A stretch of DNA of 48,788 nt, from assembly GCA_023411375.1 (NCBI GenBank), contig JAEYOW010000032.1, forward strand, positions 1 to 48,788, written 5' to 3'. The stretch is from Bacillota bacterium (GTDB lineage: Bacteria; Bacillota; Clostridia; Christensenellales; Aristaeellaceae). The notes under the pieces are model-generated. The model searched no databases. It saw only the letters and a list, made by a program, of their open reading frames with translations, and was not told where the DNA came from. Positions 16,147 to 24,514 of the stretch are shown in pieces; position 1 is the stretch's first letter, and each line of letters starts with the position of its first letter. The position numbers were made by a program, and so were the translations under genes.

Positions 16147-16253
16147 GTTTTGCAAATGCTTCGTCATTTTTTTGTAGCATTTTCGGAAAAAATGTCGTAT
16201 ACTAAAACAGAATGACCGGGCTGTGCATAGCATGGTCAAAGGAGGATGCGAAG

Positions 16254-16514
16254 ATGCAGATGCCAACGCAGGATAACCGGCATCCCGTTTTGCCAGCCTC
16301 GCAAACGCCGGCCGCGGGCGAGGCTCCCGCGCGGCCCGTACCGGGGCGGCGGCCCGAAAGATACGCGCGAAAAAGGCGCGGTCGTTTCATGCGCTTTATG
16401 CGCGGCTATTTAATGCTGGTTGGCGGGATGACGACGCTGTATGTGCTGATCAAGCTGGTGGTGCTTCTGTTTGTAGAGCTTGCCAGGTGGATGCCCGCCC
16501 AGCCGATGCTTTAA
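16254..16514 (+). CDS. Small membrane protein of unknown function
   Basis: An 86-residue protein with a Pro/Ala/Arg-rich, probably cytoplasmic first half (GRRPERYARKRRGRFMRFMRG is the basic end) and one membrane helix near residues 50-75. I do not recognise the family. ATG 16254 is preferred since AAAGGAGG lies 7-8 bases before it. It is followed after 23 bases by the DUF4230 gene and is likely co-transcribed with it. Confidence 0.7.
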   Translation: MQMPTQDNRHPVLPASQTPAAGEAPARPVPGRRPERYARKRRGRFMRFMRGYLMLVGGMTTLYVLIKLVVLLFVELARWMPAQPML

Positions 16515-16537
16515 GCGAGGGGAGGAACCCTATCGAC

Positions 16538-17197
16538 ATGAAGAAGTTATTCAAGCGGCTGTTTCTAATTGTGCTGTGCGTTGCGCTTGCCTTTGTGCTG
16601 GTGCGGTTTGGCCCCAACATCTACGAGCGCCTTTTTGGCGGCGGAAACACGAAATGGATCAGCGAGCGTTTCAGCGAAACTTTGAAGGAGAAGAACGAGC
16701 TGGTCGTCTATGAGGTTGAAACAACCGGACAGGAAACCGTATCCCAGGACGCGTGGCTGATTGGCACGGTGCAGAAGGTTGAAATGCCTTATACGTTCAA
16801 CATGAGCTTTACGGTGGATCTGAGCCTTGCACAGGTAAGCGCTGAGGGCAACACGATCACCGTGCGCGTTCCCGCTCCTGTGCCCGGTTACGCGAAGTTG
16901 ACCGTGGACGAGGCGAAAATGAAGAAGTTCGACTGGCTGTATCCCCTGACGCCCGAGCGGTATTCGGCCATCAAGTCGCAGGTGGAAGCCCGCCTGTTTG
17001 AGGAGTACAGCGCAAACGCCGAGTACAGGGAGAACGCGTGGGGCGTGACTGTTAAAAACCTTGAAAGCCTGTTCAAATCCGTTGCGGAGCGCAGCGAGCA
17101 GGGCGTTACCTGCGATATAGAAATCCTTCGGGACGACACGCTGATTGCCGGGCCGGACGGCAGCCCGCCGCCCACGGAGGCGGGCGAAGCGGCATAA
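16538..17197 (+). CDS. DUF4230 domain membrane-anchored protein
   Basis: A 219-residue protein with one N-terminal membrane helix (about residues 4-23) and an extracytoplasmic domain. The region from KNELVVYEVETTGQETV through the beta-strand-rich middle and the conserved FDWLYPLTPERY helix matches DUF4230, whose function is unknown. GGGGAGGAA lies 10 bases before ATG 16538, which removes a non-membrane extension. A terminator follows at 17239, so it is a separate transcription unit from the motor genes, although they are neighbours. Confidence 0.8.
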   Translation: MKKLFKRLFLIVLCVALAFVLVRFGPNIYERLFGGGNTKWISERFSETLKEKNELVVYEVETTGQETVSQDAWLIGTVQKVEMPYTFNMSFTVDLSLAQVSAEGNTITVRVPAPVPGYAKLTVDEAKMKKFDWLYPLTPERYSAIKSQVEARLFEEYSANAEYRENAWGVTVKNLESLFKSVAERSEQGVTCDIEILRDDTLIAGPDGSPPPTEAGEAA

Positions 17198-17238
17198 ACA
17201 GCTCACCGATCCAGACAGAATTTGTTACCTGTATATCA

Positions 17239-17269
17239 GAACGAAGGAATGCCTTTCCTTCGTTCTTTT
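17239..17269 (+). terminator. Rho-independent terminator after the DUF4230 gene
   Basis: A perfect 11-base stem (GAACGAAGGAA / TTCCTTCGTTC) with a 5-base loop is followed by TTTT. It separates the DUF4230 unit from the motor operon. Confidence 0.8.
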
Positions 17270-17298
17270 GGTGTAGGGTGAAGGTTATTCCACTCGTA

Positions 17299-17327
17299 TT
17301 TACAAAGTGTGAAAAAAGTGTTAAGAT
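17299..17327 (+). promoter_or_regulatory. Promoter of the ZorAB-like motor operon
   Basis: TTTACA (17299-17304) and TAAGAT (17322-17327) are separated by exactly 17 bases, and TG at 17319-17320 makes an extended -10. With the terminator just upstream this marks an independent three-gene transcription unit. Confidence 0.7.
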
Positions 17328-17368
17328 GAACCATATCCAACCCCGAAAGAAACAAGGAGGTGCCTTGC

Positions 17369-18607
17369 GTGCCTGAGGCAATACTCTCCCGACTAACCAC
17401 CAATCTTTCTGAAATCCTCGTATACGCCGCGATTGCGCTGGTGACGCTGATCGGCCTTTGCAAATGCATCTATCCGCTTCTTCGAAACGCTGCGTTGCTA
17501 AACCGCGCCGTGGTGAAGCTAGAGAAGAGCACGGCGGCGGGGGAGCGGCCGCTATGGCGCGAGGCGCGCTTTTTGGGCCGGGCGCTGCGAAACGACTGGC
17601 AGCAGTTTTTGCTCAACGCCGGGCAGCTGGATTTGCGCGGCATGCCCTGCGATACGCGGGAATACATCAACGAGGAAACCGTGATCGACAAGCCGGGCCA
17701 TGCGCAGCTTGCCGACCTCATCCCCGGCCTTTTAACCTCCCTGGGTATCCTGGGCACCTTCATGGGCCTGATGCAAGGTCTTACAAGCGTTGATTTTTCC
17801 AACGCGGAGGGAACCATTCAAAGCATTCCGCAGCTTTTAAGCGGCATGCGCTTCGCCTTTGCCACCTCGGTGGCCGGCATCGCCTGCTCGCTTCTGTTCA
17901 ATATGTTCAACCGTATGGCGGCAGGACGCGCAAACCGCGCGCTGGATAATTTTGAGGACGCGTTTTACGAGCTGGCCATGCCACGGCCCCTTCAACCCGA
18001 GGTGCAGCTTCTTTGCCAGAAGCAGGATGAGGACGCGCGCATGGCGCGCTTGGCCGAGAGTGTGGGTAATCATGTGGCGGCTTCGCTGGAAATGGCGCTG
18101 GGGCGCGCGATGTCGCCGCTTACGCAATCGCTGGATACGTTTATCAAGGGCGCTACGCAGGAGCAGGTGGAGGGCGTCAGGCGGATTGTAGGCCAGTTCG
18201 TCCAGCAGATGAACACATCCCTGAACGGGCAGATGACGGCGCTTGGAGAGACGATGAACATCGTTAACCAGGGGCAGCTTCAGACGCAGCAAAATCTGCA
18301 AAGCACGCTTAGCGCGGCCCGCGCCATGGCGGAGGACGCACGCAACATTCAGCTTGCGAGCAGTGAGATCGCCAAGCGCATGCGCGAGCTGAGCGAGGAG
18401 ATGCAAGCCATGCGCGAGGAGCGTTCAAACGCCTTGGGCGTTGCGGAAAGCTCCGGCCTGAACCTGGCCAACCAGTTGGAGGAGCTTACCGCGTCGCTGG
18501 CGCGCATGCAGCAGGCGGTGGATACGCTGACCGGCGAGCTGGACGGTCAGCAGGCCGAAACCCTTGCGCGCCCGGTATACACGCCGGACGCGGGCGCGGA
18601 ATACTAA
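17369..18607 (+). CDS. MotA/TolQ/ExbB-like channel with coiled-coil tail (ZorA-like)
   Basis: A 412-residue membrane protein with three predicted helices (about 15-36, 114-138 and 158-180). The second and third form the MotA/TolQ/ExbB signature: LIPGLLTSLGILGTFMGLMQG and FAFATSVAGIACSLLFNMF. After the last helix come about 230 mostly helical residues rich in Gln, Glu and Ala, probably a long intracellular coiled coil. Such a tail is found in ZorA of the Zorya system but not in TolQ, ExbB or MotA. GTG 17369 follows AAGGAGG by 8 bases; an earlier GTG overlaps the ribosome site. The next gene supplies the MotB/OmpA-like partner. Confidence 0.87.
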   Translation: MPEAILSRLTTNLSEILVYAAIALVTLIGLCKCIYPLLRNAALLNRAVVKLEKSTAAGERPLWREARFLGRALRNDWQQFLLNAGQLDLRGMPCDTREYINEETVIDKPGHAQLADLIPGLLTSLGILGTFMGLMQGLTSVDFSNAEGTIQSIPQLLSGMRFAFATSVAGIACSLLFNMFNRMAAGRANRALDNFEDAFYELAMPRPLQPEVQLLCQKQDEDARMARLAESVGNHVAASLEMALGRAMSPLTQSLDTFIKGATQEQVEGVRRIVGQFVQQMNTSLNGQMTALGETMNIVNQGQLQTQQNLQSTLSAARAMAEDARNIQLASSEIAKRMRELSEEMQAMREERSNALGVAESSGLNLANQLEELTASLARMQQAVDTLTGELDGQQAETLARPVYTPDAGAEY

Positions 18608-18689
18608 GCGCGCGCATTGCGGGAAATCCCGCAATTTGACCGGTGCGAAGCCGCCTGGCTGAGTGGTCGGGCAAACAGGGAGGAACAAA

Positions 18690-19748
18690 ATGGCACGCAG
18701 ACGTTATGTGCGAAAAGCGGGCGGCAAGGCGGACGGAGGCTCCGCGTGGATCAGCTATTCAGATATGATGGCGGCGCTGCTGCTGGTTTTTGTGCTGGTG
18801 CTGTGCTATAGCATGTATCAGTATTTTGTGATGCTGGAAACCAAGACCGCGGAGCTTGACGAAAAGGGAGCGCTGTTAAGCGTCCAGCAAACGACGCTGG
18901 ACAAGCAGCAAGCAACGCTGGACGCGCAGAAGCTGGAGCTGGCTACCAAGCAGGCGGAGCTGACCGCCAAGCAAAACGAGCTGACAGGCGCATTGACGGC
19001 GATTGACGAGCAAAAGAGCCTGTTAAGCGACCAGAGCCTGACGCTGGAGGAACAGGAAAAAATCATCCTTGCGGCACAGGCGGCGCTTACGCAAAAGGAG
19101 GATGAGCTGACCGCAGCCAAGCTGGAGCTGGAGGAAAAGCAAAAGGCCCTGGCGGACGCGACCATCCTTTTGGGCGCGCAGCAGGAGGCTATGTCCACCC
19201 AGCAGCAGAAGCTGGACGACTTGGTCGGCGTGCGAACAAAGATCATCCGCGAGCTGAGCACGGCGCTAACCACCGCCGACCTCAAAGCGTCCGTGGATAA
19301 AAACACGGGCGATATTATGCTGGAAAGCGCCGTTTTCTTTGATGTTGGCAAGAATACCATCAAGCCAAGCGGACAACAGCTGCTTAACGAGTTTATTCCC
19401 GTCTATCTGGGCGTTTTGCTTAGATCAGAATACGCGGATTACCTTGGGGAAATCATCATTGAGGGACATACGGATACGCAGGGCAGCTATCTGATGAACC
19501 TAGAGCTGTCGCAGGAGCGCGCGCTCAGCGTGGCCTCCTATTGCTTGCAGATGCAAGGCCTGAGCGAGGAACAGCTCGGCATGCTCCGTTCCATTTTAAC
19601 GGCGAAGGGACGCAGCTTTTCAGACCCCATCTATAACGGCGACGGCACGATCAACATGGACGCGTCCCGCCGGGTGGAGTTCAAATTCCGCCTGAAGGAC
19701 TCCGAGATGATCGATGAAATCCGTCAGATACTGACTGTGGAAGAATAA
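18690..19748 (+). CDS. MotB/OmpA-like partner with long coiled coil (ZorB-like)
   Basis: A 352-residue protein with one N-terminal membrane helix preceded by ISYSDMMAALLLVF; Asp25 sits where MotB and ZorB carry the ion-binding Asp. Residues about 45-190 are a highly regular Gln/Leu/Lys/Glu coiled coil with short repeats (TLDKQQATLDAQKLEL and similar). The C-terminus (about 210-345) is an OmpA-type peptidoglycan-binding domain with FFDVGKNTIKPSGQQLL, EGHTDTQGSYLMNLELSQERA and the closing SRRVEFKF strand. ATG 18690 follows GGGAGGAA by 5 bases. It starts 82 bases after the channel gene and is its stator partner. No flagellar or Tol genes are seen. Confidence 0.88.
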   Translation: MARRRYVRKAGGKADGGSAWISYSDMMAALLLVFVLVLCYSMYQYFVMLETKTAELDEKGALLSVQQTTLDKQQATLDAQKLELATKQAELTAKQNELTGALTAIDEQKSLLSDQSLTLEEQEKIILAAQAALTQKEDELTAAKLELEEKQKALADATILLGAQQEAMSTQQQKLDDLVGVRTKIIRELSTALTTADLKASVDKNTGDIMLESAVFFDVGKNTIKPSGQQLLNEFIPVYLGVLLRSEYADYLGEIIIEGHTDTQGSYLMNLELSQERALSVASYCLQMQGLSEEQLGMLRSILTAKGRSFSDPIYNGDGTINMDASRRVEFKFRLKDSEMIDEIRQILTVEE

Positions 19749-19757
19749 AGGAAAGTG

Positions 19758-20261
19758 GTGAGACGCATGCGTGGACTTAAAATAGGCGCTATCGCGGCGG
19801 TGTCGCTGTTGGCGGTGATGCTGCTGATGGTGGGCTACCTGTTTTTGACGGCGGAGGTTCAGATCGTGAAGGTTTCCGCGCAGGGCATGCCTGCCGCTAA
19901 CGACGCTGAGGGATTTGAAAAGCTGAAGGACTCCATTGCGGAGGAAACCTTTCAGGGCACGCTATACCAGAAGCCGACCGAATGGAAGGATGCGGGCGAG
20001 TACGTATACCTGAACTATACGCTACGCGTTCGCAACAACTGTCTGGTTCCCATCGACATGGTGGAGGTTCAGGTGGTTCCCCAGTCCACCGATATACTGC
20101 AATTAGGCGAGCAGGAGGTTCGCACGGTCGGCCCCAAAACGGAGGGGGAGCTGACGGCCAGCGTTCTGGCGCCGAAAGATACGCATCCCGTCCGTGAGAT
20201 AATCGTGACGTACTATGTGTGGGGCGTAAGCTTTCACCTGAAAACCACCTACGGCGGATAA
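19758..20261 (+). CDS. Membrane-anchored extracytoplasmic protein, unknown
   Basis: A 167-residue protein with a basic start, one membrane helix (about residues 8-28) and an extracytoplasmic domain of mostly beta strands (AGEYVYLNYTLRVRNNCLVPIDMVEVQVVP suggests an Ig-like or FxLYD-type fold). I do not recognise the family. It begins about 9 bases after the ZorB-like gene, so it is very likely part of the same operon and a third component at the outer face of the membrane. GTG 19758 is chosen for ribosome-site spacing; GTG 19755 and ATG 19767 are alternatives. Confidence 0.75.
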   Translation: MRRMRGLKIGAIAAVSLLAVMLLMVGYLFLTAEVQIVKVSAQGMPAANDAEGFEKLKDSIAEETFQGTLYQKPTEWKDAGEYVYLNYTLRVRNNCLVPIDMVEVQVVPQSTDILQLGEQEVRTVGPKTEGELTASVLAPKDTHPVREIIVTYYVWGVSFHLKTTYGG

Positions 20262-20301
20262 ACGGCGGGGCGTCGGTCCGCGTCAAAACGGAGGCGGCAG
20301 G

Positions 20302-21273
20302 ATGGACAATCATTCCATGGCGGGCTCCAAGCATCTGAGCCTGTCTATTGAGCAGCCGGAGCAGATGGCGGCGGTTGCGAGGGCGCTTGGCTCGCCCGTC
20401 AGGCTTGAACTGCTCAGGTTGCTTGACGAGCATTCCTTGCTGAGCGTAAATGAGATTGCACAGCGGATGAACCTGCCTGTGAGCTCCGCTGCGCTGTATG
20501 TGAAGCAGTTGGAAGAAGCCGGGCTGATCGCGACTGAAACGCAACCCGGTATTCGCGGCGCTATGAAGCTGAGCAGTCTGAAGGTGGATTCCGTCGCTTT
20601 TGCCCTGAACGCCGCGAGGGAACGTGCGGAGTCCGTACTTGCGGTCGAAATGCCGGTGGGCGGCTATAGTCTGGCGGGCAATATCAGGCCGACCTGCGGG
20701 CTGGCAAGCGTCCATTCCAATATTGGCAACGAGGACGACCCGCGAACCCTTCACCACAGCGAGCGCTTCGGCGCGCAGATGCTTTGGTTTAGGCAGGGGT
20801 ATGTGGAATACCATTTTTCGGTTATGGATATCGCCAGCATGGATATCAGGTGGCTGGAGCTGTCCTTTGAGGCGTGCTCCGAGGCTCCGCAGCACCGTGA
20901 TCCCTGGAAAAGCGATATCGCCGTCAGCATCAACGGCGAACGCCTCGGCGTATGGACAAGTCCGTGCGACTGCGGCGGCCGGCGCGGCAGGCTGACGCCC
21001 GAGTGGTGGTCGGATTTAAGAACACAGTACGGCTTTCTGAAAACCTGGCGTGTGGACGCGGACGGAAGCTATCTGGAAAACCTTTGGGTTTCAGACACAA
21101 ATCTGAACAGGCTGGCGCTTGCGGAGCATGAGTATATTTCCGTTCGCATTGAGGTGAGCCCTGAAGCGGAGCATGTGGGCGGCCTGAACCTTTTTGGCGA
21201 ACAGTTCGGCGACCACGGGCAGGGTATTCTGTTGCGCCTTGGTTATCAAATGAAGCAGATTAAAGATACATAA
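20302..21273 (+). CDS. ArsR-type winged-helix regulator with large C-terminal domain
   Basis: A 323-residue protein. Residues about 18-95 are an ArsR/MarR-like winged helix (AVARALGSPVRLELLRLLDEHSLLSVNEIAQRMNLPVSSAALYVKQLEEAGLI). The remaining 200 residues are beta-rich with a Cys pair (SPCDCGG) and aromatic patches, and look like a ligand-binding sandwich. Such wHTH fusions occur beside glycoside hydrolase genes in Firmicutes. The GH2 gene follows after a 178-base regulatory gap and is the likely target. The motor operon ends 40 bases upstream, so some read-through is possible. Confidence 0.82.
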   Translation: MDNHSMAGSKHLSLSIEQPEQMAAVARALGSPVRLELLRLLDEHSLLSVNEIAQRMNLPVSSAALYVKQLEEAGLIATETQPGIRGAMKLSSLKVDSVAFALNAARERAESVLAVEMPVGGYSLAGNIRPTCGLASVHSNIGNEDDPRTLHHSERFGAQMLWFRQGYVEYHFSVMDIASMDIRWLELSFEACSEAPQHRDPWKSDIAVSINGERLGVWTSPCDCGGRRGRLTPEWWSDLRTQYGFLKTWRVDADGSYLENLWVSDTNLNRLALAEHEYISVRIEVSPEAEHVGGLNLFGEQFGDHGQGILLRLGYQMKQIKDT

Positions 21274-21328
21274 ATTATGTATGAAATCTGGGCTTCTGAA
21301 ACAGGTTTAATAGAATAAATGAAATGCG

Positions 21329-21357
21329 TTGACTTTATCCACGGGCTGCTGTATGCT
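21329..21357 (+). promoter_or_regulatory. Promoter of the GH2 gene
   Basis: TTGACT (21329-21334) and TATGCT (21352-21357) are separated by exactly 17 bases. The transcript would start near 21364, leaving about 88 bases of leader. The -10 overlaps the hairpin at 21339-21384. Confidence 0.6.
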
Positions 21358-21384
21358 GCGTATAGCGTAAAGTCCGTGGTTTTT
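21339..21384 (+). terminator. Hairpin with T run between regulator and GH2 gene
   Basis: CCACGG at 21339-21344 pairs with CCGTGG at 21374-21379, followed by TTTTT; further inner pairing is possible. It could end the transcript coming from the winged-helix gene. It also overlaps the GH2 promoter, so it may equally be an operator. Confidence 0.45.
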
Positions 21385-21451
21385 GTATGAAAGTATTGAT
21401 GGAATAAATACAAAGATCATGGAATTAAAATGCTAGGGAGGACCAATCGAT

Positions 21452-23260
21452 ATGAGCACGCAGGCCAAGCTTCCGCGCCAGGAGCATCCCAGGCCGGATT
21501 TTAGGCGAAACACCTTTTTTAACCTCAACGGCGAGTGGCAGTTCACCTTTGACGATGAGGACGTCGGACTGCGCGAGTGCTGGTACCGCGAAGGCTTCGC
21601 GCTTAACGGGCGCATTACCGTTCCCTTCTGCTACCAGTGCAAAGCCAGTGGAATAGGCGACGATGAGGCGCATGCGGTGATGTGGTACCGCCGTGCGTTT
21701 GATGTCCCCGGCGAGATGCGCGGCAAACGCGTATTTTTGCGCTTTGGCGCGGTGGACTACCGGTGCGCGGTTTATGTAAACGGTGAGAAGCTTACGGAGC
21801 ATGAGGGCGGGTATACGCCCTTCGGAGTGGAGATTACCCATGTGATGCGCGAACGTGGCAACGACCTTTGCTTGCGCGTTCAGGACGATGCGGATTGCAC
21901 CCAGCCGCGCGGAAAGCAGTACTGGGAGCCGGGGCTGATGGGCTGCTGGTATACGCCGTCAAGCGGCGTCTGGCAGACTGTTTATTTGGAGGCGGGCGGC
22001 GAAAATACGCTTACGCAAATTCATATCACCCCCGATATCGACCGCGACCAGGCCCTGTTTGAGCTTGCGCTTGAAAAGCGTCCGGGGGAGACCCTCACGG
22101 TTGAGATAGCCATTTCGTTTGGGGAACAGCCGGTGCAGACGGTTACGGCGCAGGTGCGCGACCGGCAGGTGCGACTGCCCGTCTGCCTGCTTACGCAGGG
22201 CGATCTCTCGCCCGTTCGGCGTTGGACGCCGGAACATCCAAACCTGTACGACGCGCGCGTGAGCGTGCTGCGCGGCGGCGAGGAACTGGATCAGGTGCAT
22301 ACATATTTTGGTATGCGCAAAATCGAGCGCAGGGATGGACAGGTGCTTTTGAACAATAGCCCGTTATACCAGCGGTTGGTGCTGGATCAAGGCTATTGGC
22401 CCGATACGCTGCTGACCCCGCCCAGCGATGAGGCCATTCAGGAGGATATCCGGCTGACATTGAAGCTTGGCTTTAACGGCGCGAGGAAGCACCAGAAGCT
22501 GGAGGACCCACGTTACTATTACTGGGCGGACAGACTCGGACTGCTGGTATGGGGCGAGGTGCCGTCCGCGTACGACTTTGCGGATGAAAGCGTCCGCAAT
22601 CTTGCGCATACGCTGGAAAGCTTCATTGACCGCGACTTTAACCACCCATGTCTGATCTGCTGGGTTCCGCTTAATGAAAGCTGGGGCGTACGCCTGATCA
22701 GGACTGACAGCCGCCAGCAGGCCGCCGCGCGGATGCTGTACTGGCTGGCAAAGGCGGCTGACGGTACGCGCCTGGTTTCCTCCAACGACGGGTGGGAGCA
22801 GGTGGAAACCGATATTTGCGCGCTGCACGACTACGCGGGAGAGGGAGCTGTGCTTAGGGAGCATTTCAGCGACCGGGAAACCGTGGAGCGTACTGCCTGC
22901 GACTGGCGTATGACCTATGCCGGGGGCGCGGAGCCGGACGGCCGGGAAGCCTTTATGGTGACGGAATACGGCGGCGTCGCCTTTGTAAATATCGGCATTC
23001 AGGGCGAGCTGGGCGGCATGGAAACCTGGGGATACAATGACAAGGTGCAGGACGAGGAGGCGTTTTTCAACCGCTATCAGGAGCTGACGGACGCAATTCG
23101 GGACATTCCATACTGCCAGGGATACTGTTACACGCAGCTAACTGATGTAATGCAGGAAATCAACGGTGTTTTAACGCCCGACAGGCAGTGCAAGGTGGAC
23201 GCAGTACGATTTGCCAAAATCAACCGCAATCCCAGCGGACGCACCAATCATTGCGAGTAG
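21452..23260 (+). CDS. Glycoside hydrolase family 2 enzyme
   Basis: A 602-residue cytoplasmic GH2 enzyme. It has the N-terminal sugar-binding jelly roll (FFNLNGEWQFTFDDEDVG, then WYRRAFDVPGEMRGKRVFLRFGAVDY), an Ig-like middle domain and a TIM barrel (HQKLEDPRYYYWADRLGLLVWGEVP). The acid/base is Glu in WVPLNESWGV and the nucleophile Glu in VTEYGG. Length and lack of extra C-terminal domains fit the short beta-galactosidase/beta-glucuronidase-like group, but the exact sugar cannot be read from sequence. No signal peptide. GGGAGG lies 9 bases before ATG 21452. Confidence 0.92.
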   Translation: MSTQAKLPRQEHPRPDFRRNTFFNLNGEWQFTFDDEDVGLRECWYREGFALNGRITVPFCYQCKASGIGDDEAHAVMWYRRAFDVPGEMRGKRVFLRFGAVDYRCAVYVNGEKLTEHEGGYTPFGVEITHVMRERGNDLCLRVQDDADCTQPRGKQYWEPGLMGCWYTPSSGVWQTVYLEAGGENTLTQIHITPDIDRDQALFELALEKRPGETLTVEIAISFGEQPVQTVTAQVRDRQVRLPVCLLTQGDLSPVRRWTPEHPNLYDARVSVLRGGEELDQVHTYFGMRKIERRDGQVLLNNSPLYQRLVLDQGYWPDTLLTPPSDEAIQEDIRLTLKLGFNGARKHQKLEDPRYYYWADRLGLLVWGEVPSAYDFADESVRNLAHTLESFIDRDFNHPCLICWVPLNESWGVRLIRTDSRQQAAARMLYWLAKAADGTRLVSSNDGWEQVETDICALHDYAGEGAVLREHFSDRETVERTACDWRMTYAGGAEPDGREAFMVTEYGGVAFVNIGIQGELGGMETWGYNDKVQDEEAFFNRYQELTDAIRDIPYCQGYCYTQLTDVMQEINGVLTPDRQCKVDAVRFAKINRNPSGRTNHCE

Positions 23261-23280
23261 GGCGAGGACGGGGAAAAGGC

Positions 23281-23348
23281 GCAAACAAGCCGCCGCACGG
23301 GGCCGGCGGGACAATAGTCCCACCGGCTTTGCGCGGCGGCTTGTTTGC
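23281..23348. terminator. Large bidirectional terminator between GH2 gene and nagA
   Basis: Perfect 16-base arms (GCAAACAAGCCGCCGC at 23281-23296 and its complement at 23333-23348) enclose a second GC-rich inner hairpin with GGGAC/GTCCC. The outer arms carry A/T-rich ends in both senses. It lies between convergent genes and should stop both. Confidence 0.75.
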
Positions 23349-23368
23349 GGAAAGCGGGACGGCTGCTG

Positions 23369-24484
23369 TTAGCCGATGGTTTCCACAAACTCATACGCTG
23401 CGTTAAACCTTGCGAAGATCGCGGGCGCGCCAAGCTCGATTTCGCCCATGTCCTCGTTGCCGATGGACATGGCGGGCGTTTTGGTGGTCATGGCGGCGGC
23501 GTTTTCAGGCGTCGCGCCAAAGCGCATCAGGTTCTGGAACGCGCGGATCATGGTGAGCGTGCTGCCGGCGAGGGTGCCGTCCTTCAGGCGCGCCGCGCCC
23601 TCCTTGACAAACACATCCTGCCCGCCAAGCTGGTATTGTCCGTCCGGCATACCGGCTGCTTCCATCGCGTCAGTGATGGCGACGGTCCGCTCCGGGCCCT
23701 TGCAAAGCATCAGCATTTTTACGATATCGGGATGCAGGTGAATGCCGTCGCTGATCACTTCGCATGCGAGGCGCGCATCCACCATGGCCGCGCCGGGTAC
23801 GCCGGGAGAACGGTGGTTCAATGGGCTTTGCGCGTTAAAGGTGTGGGTCACATGGCTCGCGCCGTGCTCCGCCGCGGCGTGAACCTCCTCGGCGGTGGCG
23901 TTGGTATGGCCGATGCTGACGGTGATGCCGCGCCCGGACAGCCACCGAATGAAATCAAGCGCGCCTTCCTTTTCGGGGGCGAGGGTGATCATGCGCACAA
24001 TGCCTTCGCATTCACCCGTACAGCGCCGCCAGTTTTCCTCGCACGGCAGCTGGAAATATTCCTTGAGCTGCGCGCCTGCCTTGCTTTCCGTCAGGAAAGG
24101 CGCTTCCATGTGCGCGCCCAGCACAATGGCGCCGTCGGGCTCGGGATTGTCCATCACGGCTTTGATGCCGCGCAGGGCTTTCAGCGTATCCTCCGCGCTT
24201 GCGCTCATGGTGGTGGGCAGGAACGCCGCCACGCCGAATTTCTTAAGTTCGCGGCTCATGTGGCGTACAGCGGCCTCGCCGTTCATGGTATCCATGCCCA
24301 TAAAGGCATGGATGTGAACGTCCACAAAACCGGGAAGAAGCACGTCGCCCTGAAGGTCGAGCGCTTCCTCGCCCTCGGCGGACAGCCCCTGTCCGATGGC
24401 GGTGATTTTGCCATCCTTAACCCAAATGTCGGTTCCCTCCGCGAATTTCCCGTTGATAAAGGCTTTTGCGTTTTTGATGATCAT
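23369..24484 (-). CDS. nagA: N-acetylglucosamine-6-phosphate deacetylase
   Basis: Converts N-acetylglucosamine 6-phosphate to glucosamine 6-phosphate and acetate. The 371-residue protein has the NagA amidohydrolase order: LLPGFVDVHIHAFMG (metal site), GAHMEAPFL, SIGHTNA, VTHTFNAQSPLNHR, DGIHLHPDIV and the catalytic Asp in AITDAMEAAG. ATG 24484 follows GAAAGGAAG by 7 bases; an upstream TTG overlaps that site. It is the last gene of the pot operon, 30 bases after potD, an unexpected partner for polyamine uptake. Confidence 0.93.
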   Translation of the reverse strand: MIIKNAKAFINGKFAEGTDIWVKDGKITAIGQGLSAEGEEALDLQGDVLLPGFVDVHIHAFMGMDTMNGEAAVRHMSRELKKFGVAAFLPTTMSASAEDTLKALRGIKAVMDNPEPDGAIVLGAHMEAPFLTESKAGAQLKEYFQLPCEENWRRCTGECEGIVRMITLAPEKEGALDFIRWLSGRGITVSIGHTNATAEEVHAAAEHGASHVTHTFNAQSPLNHRSPGVPGAAMVDARLACEVISDGIHLHPDIVKMLMLCKGPERTVAITDAMEAAGMPDGQYQLGGQDVFVKEGAARLKDGTLAGSTLTMIRAFQNLMRFGATPENAAAMTTKTPAMSIGNEDMGEIELGAPAIFARFNAAYEFVETIG

Positions 24485-24514
24485 AGGTATCTTCCTTTCG
24501 TACCGCAATTGATT

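Noticed and set aside
17299..21273. Complete Zorya defence system
   Set aside because: Only the channel and stator-like pair are present; no ZorC, ZorD or ZorE, helicase or nuclease is found in the flanking genes, so I do not call a defence system.
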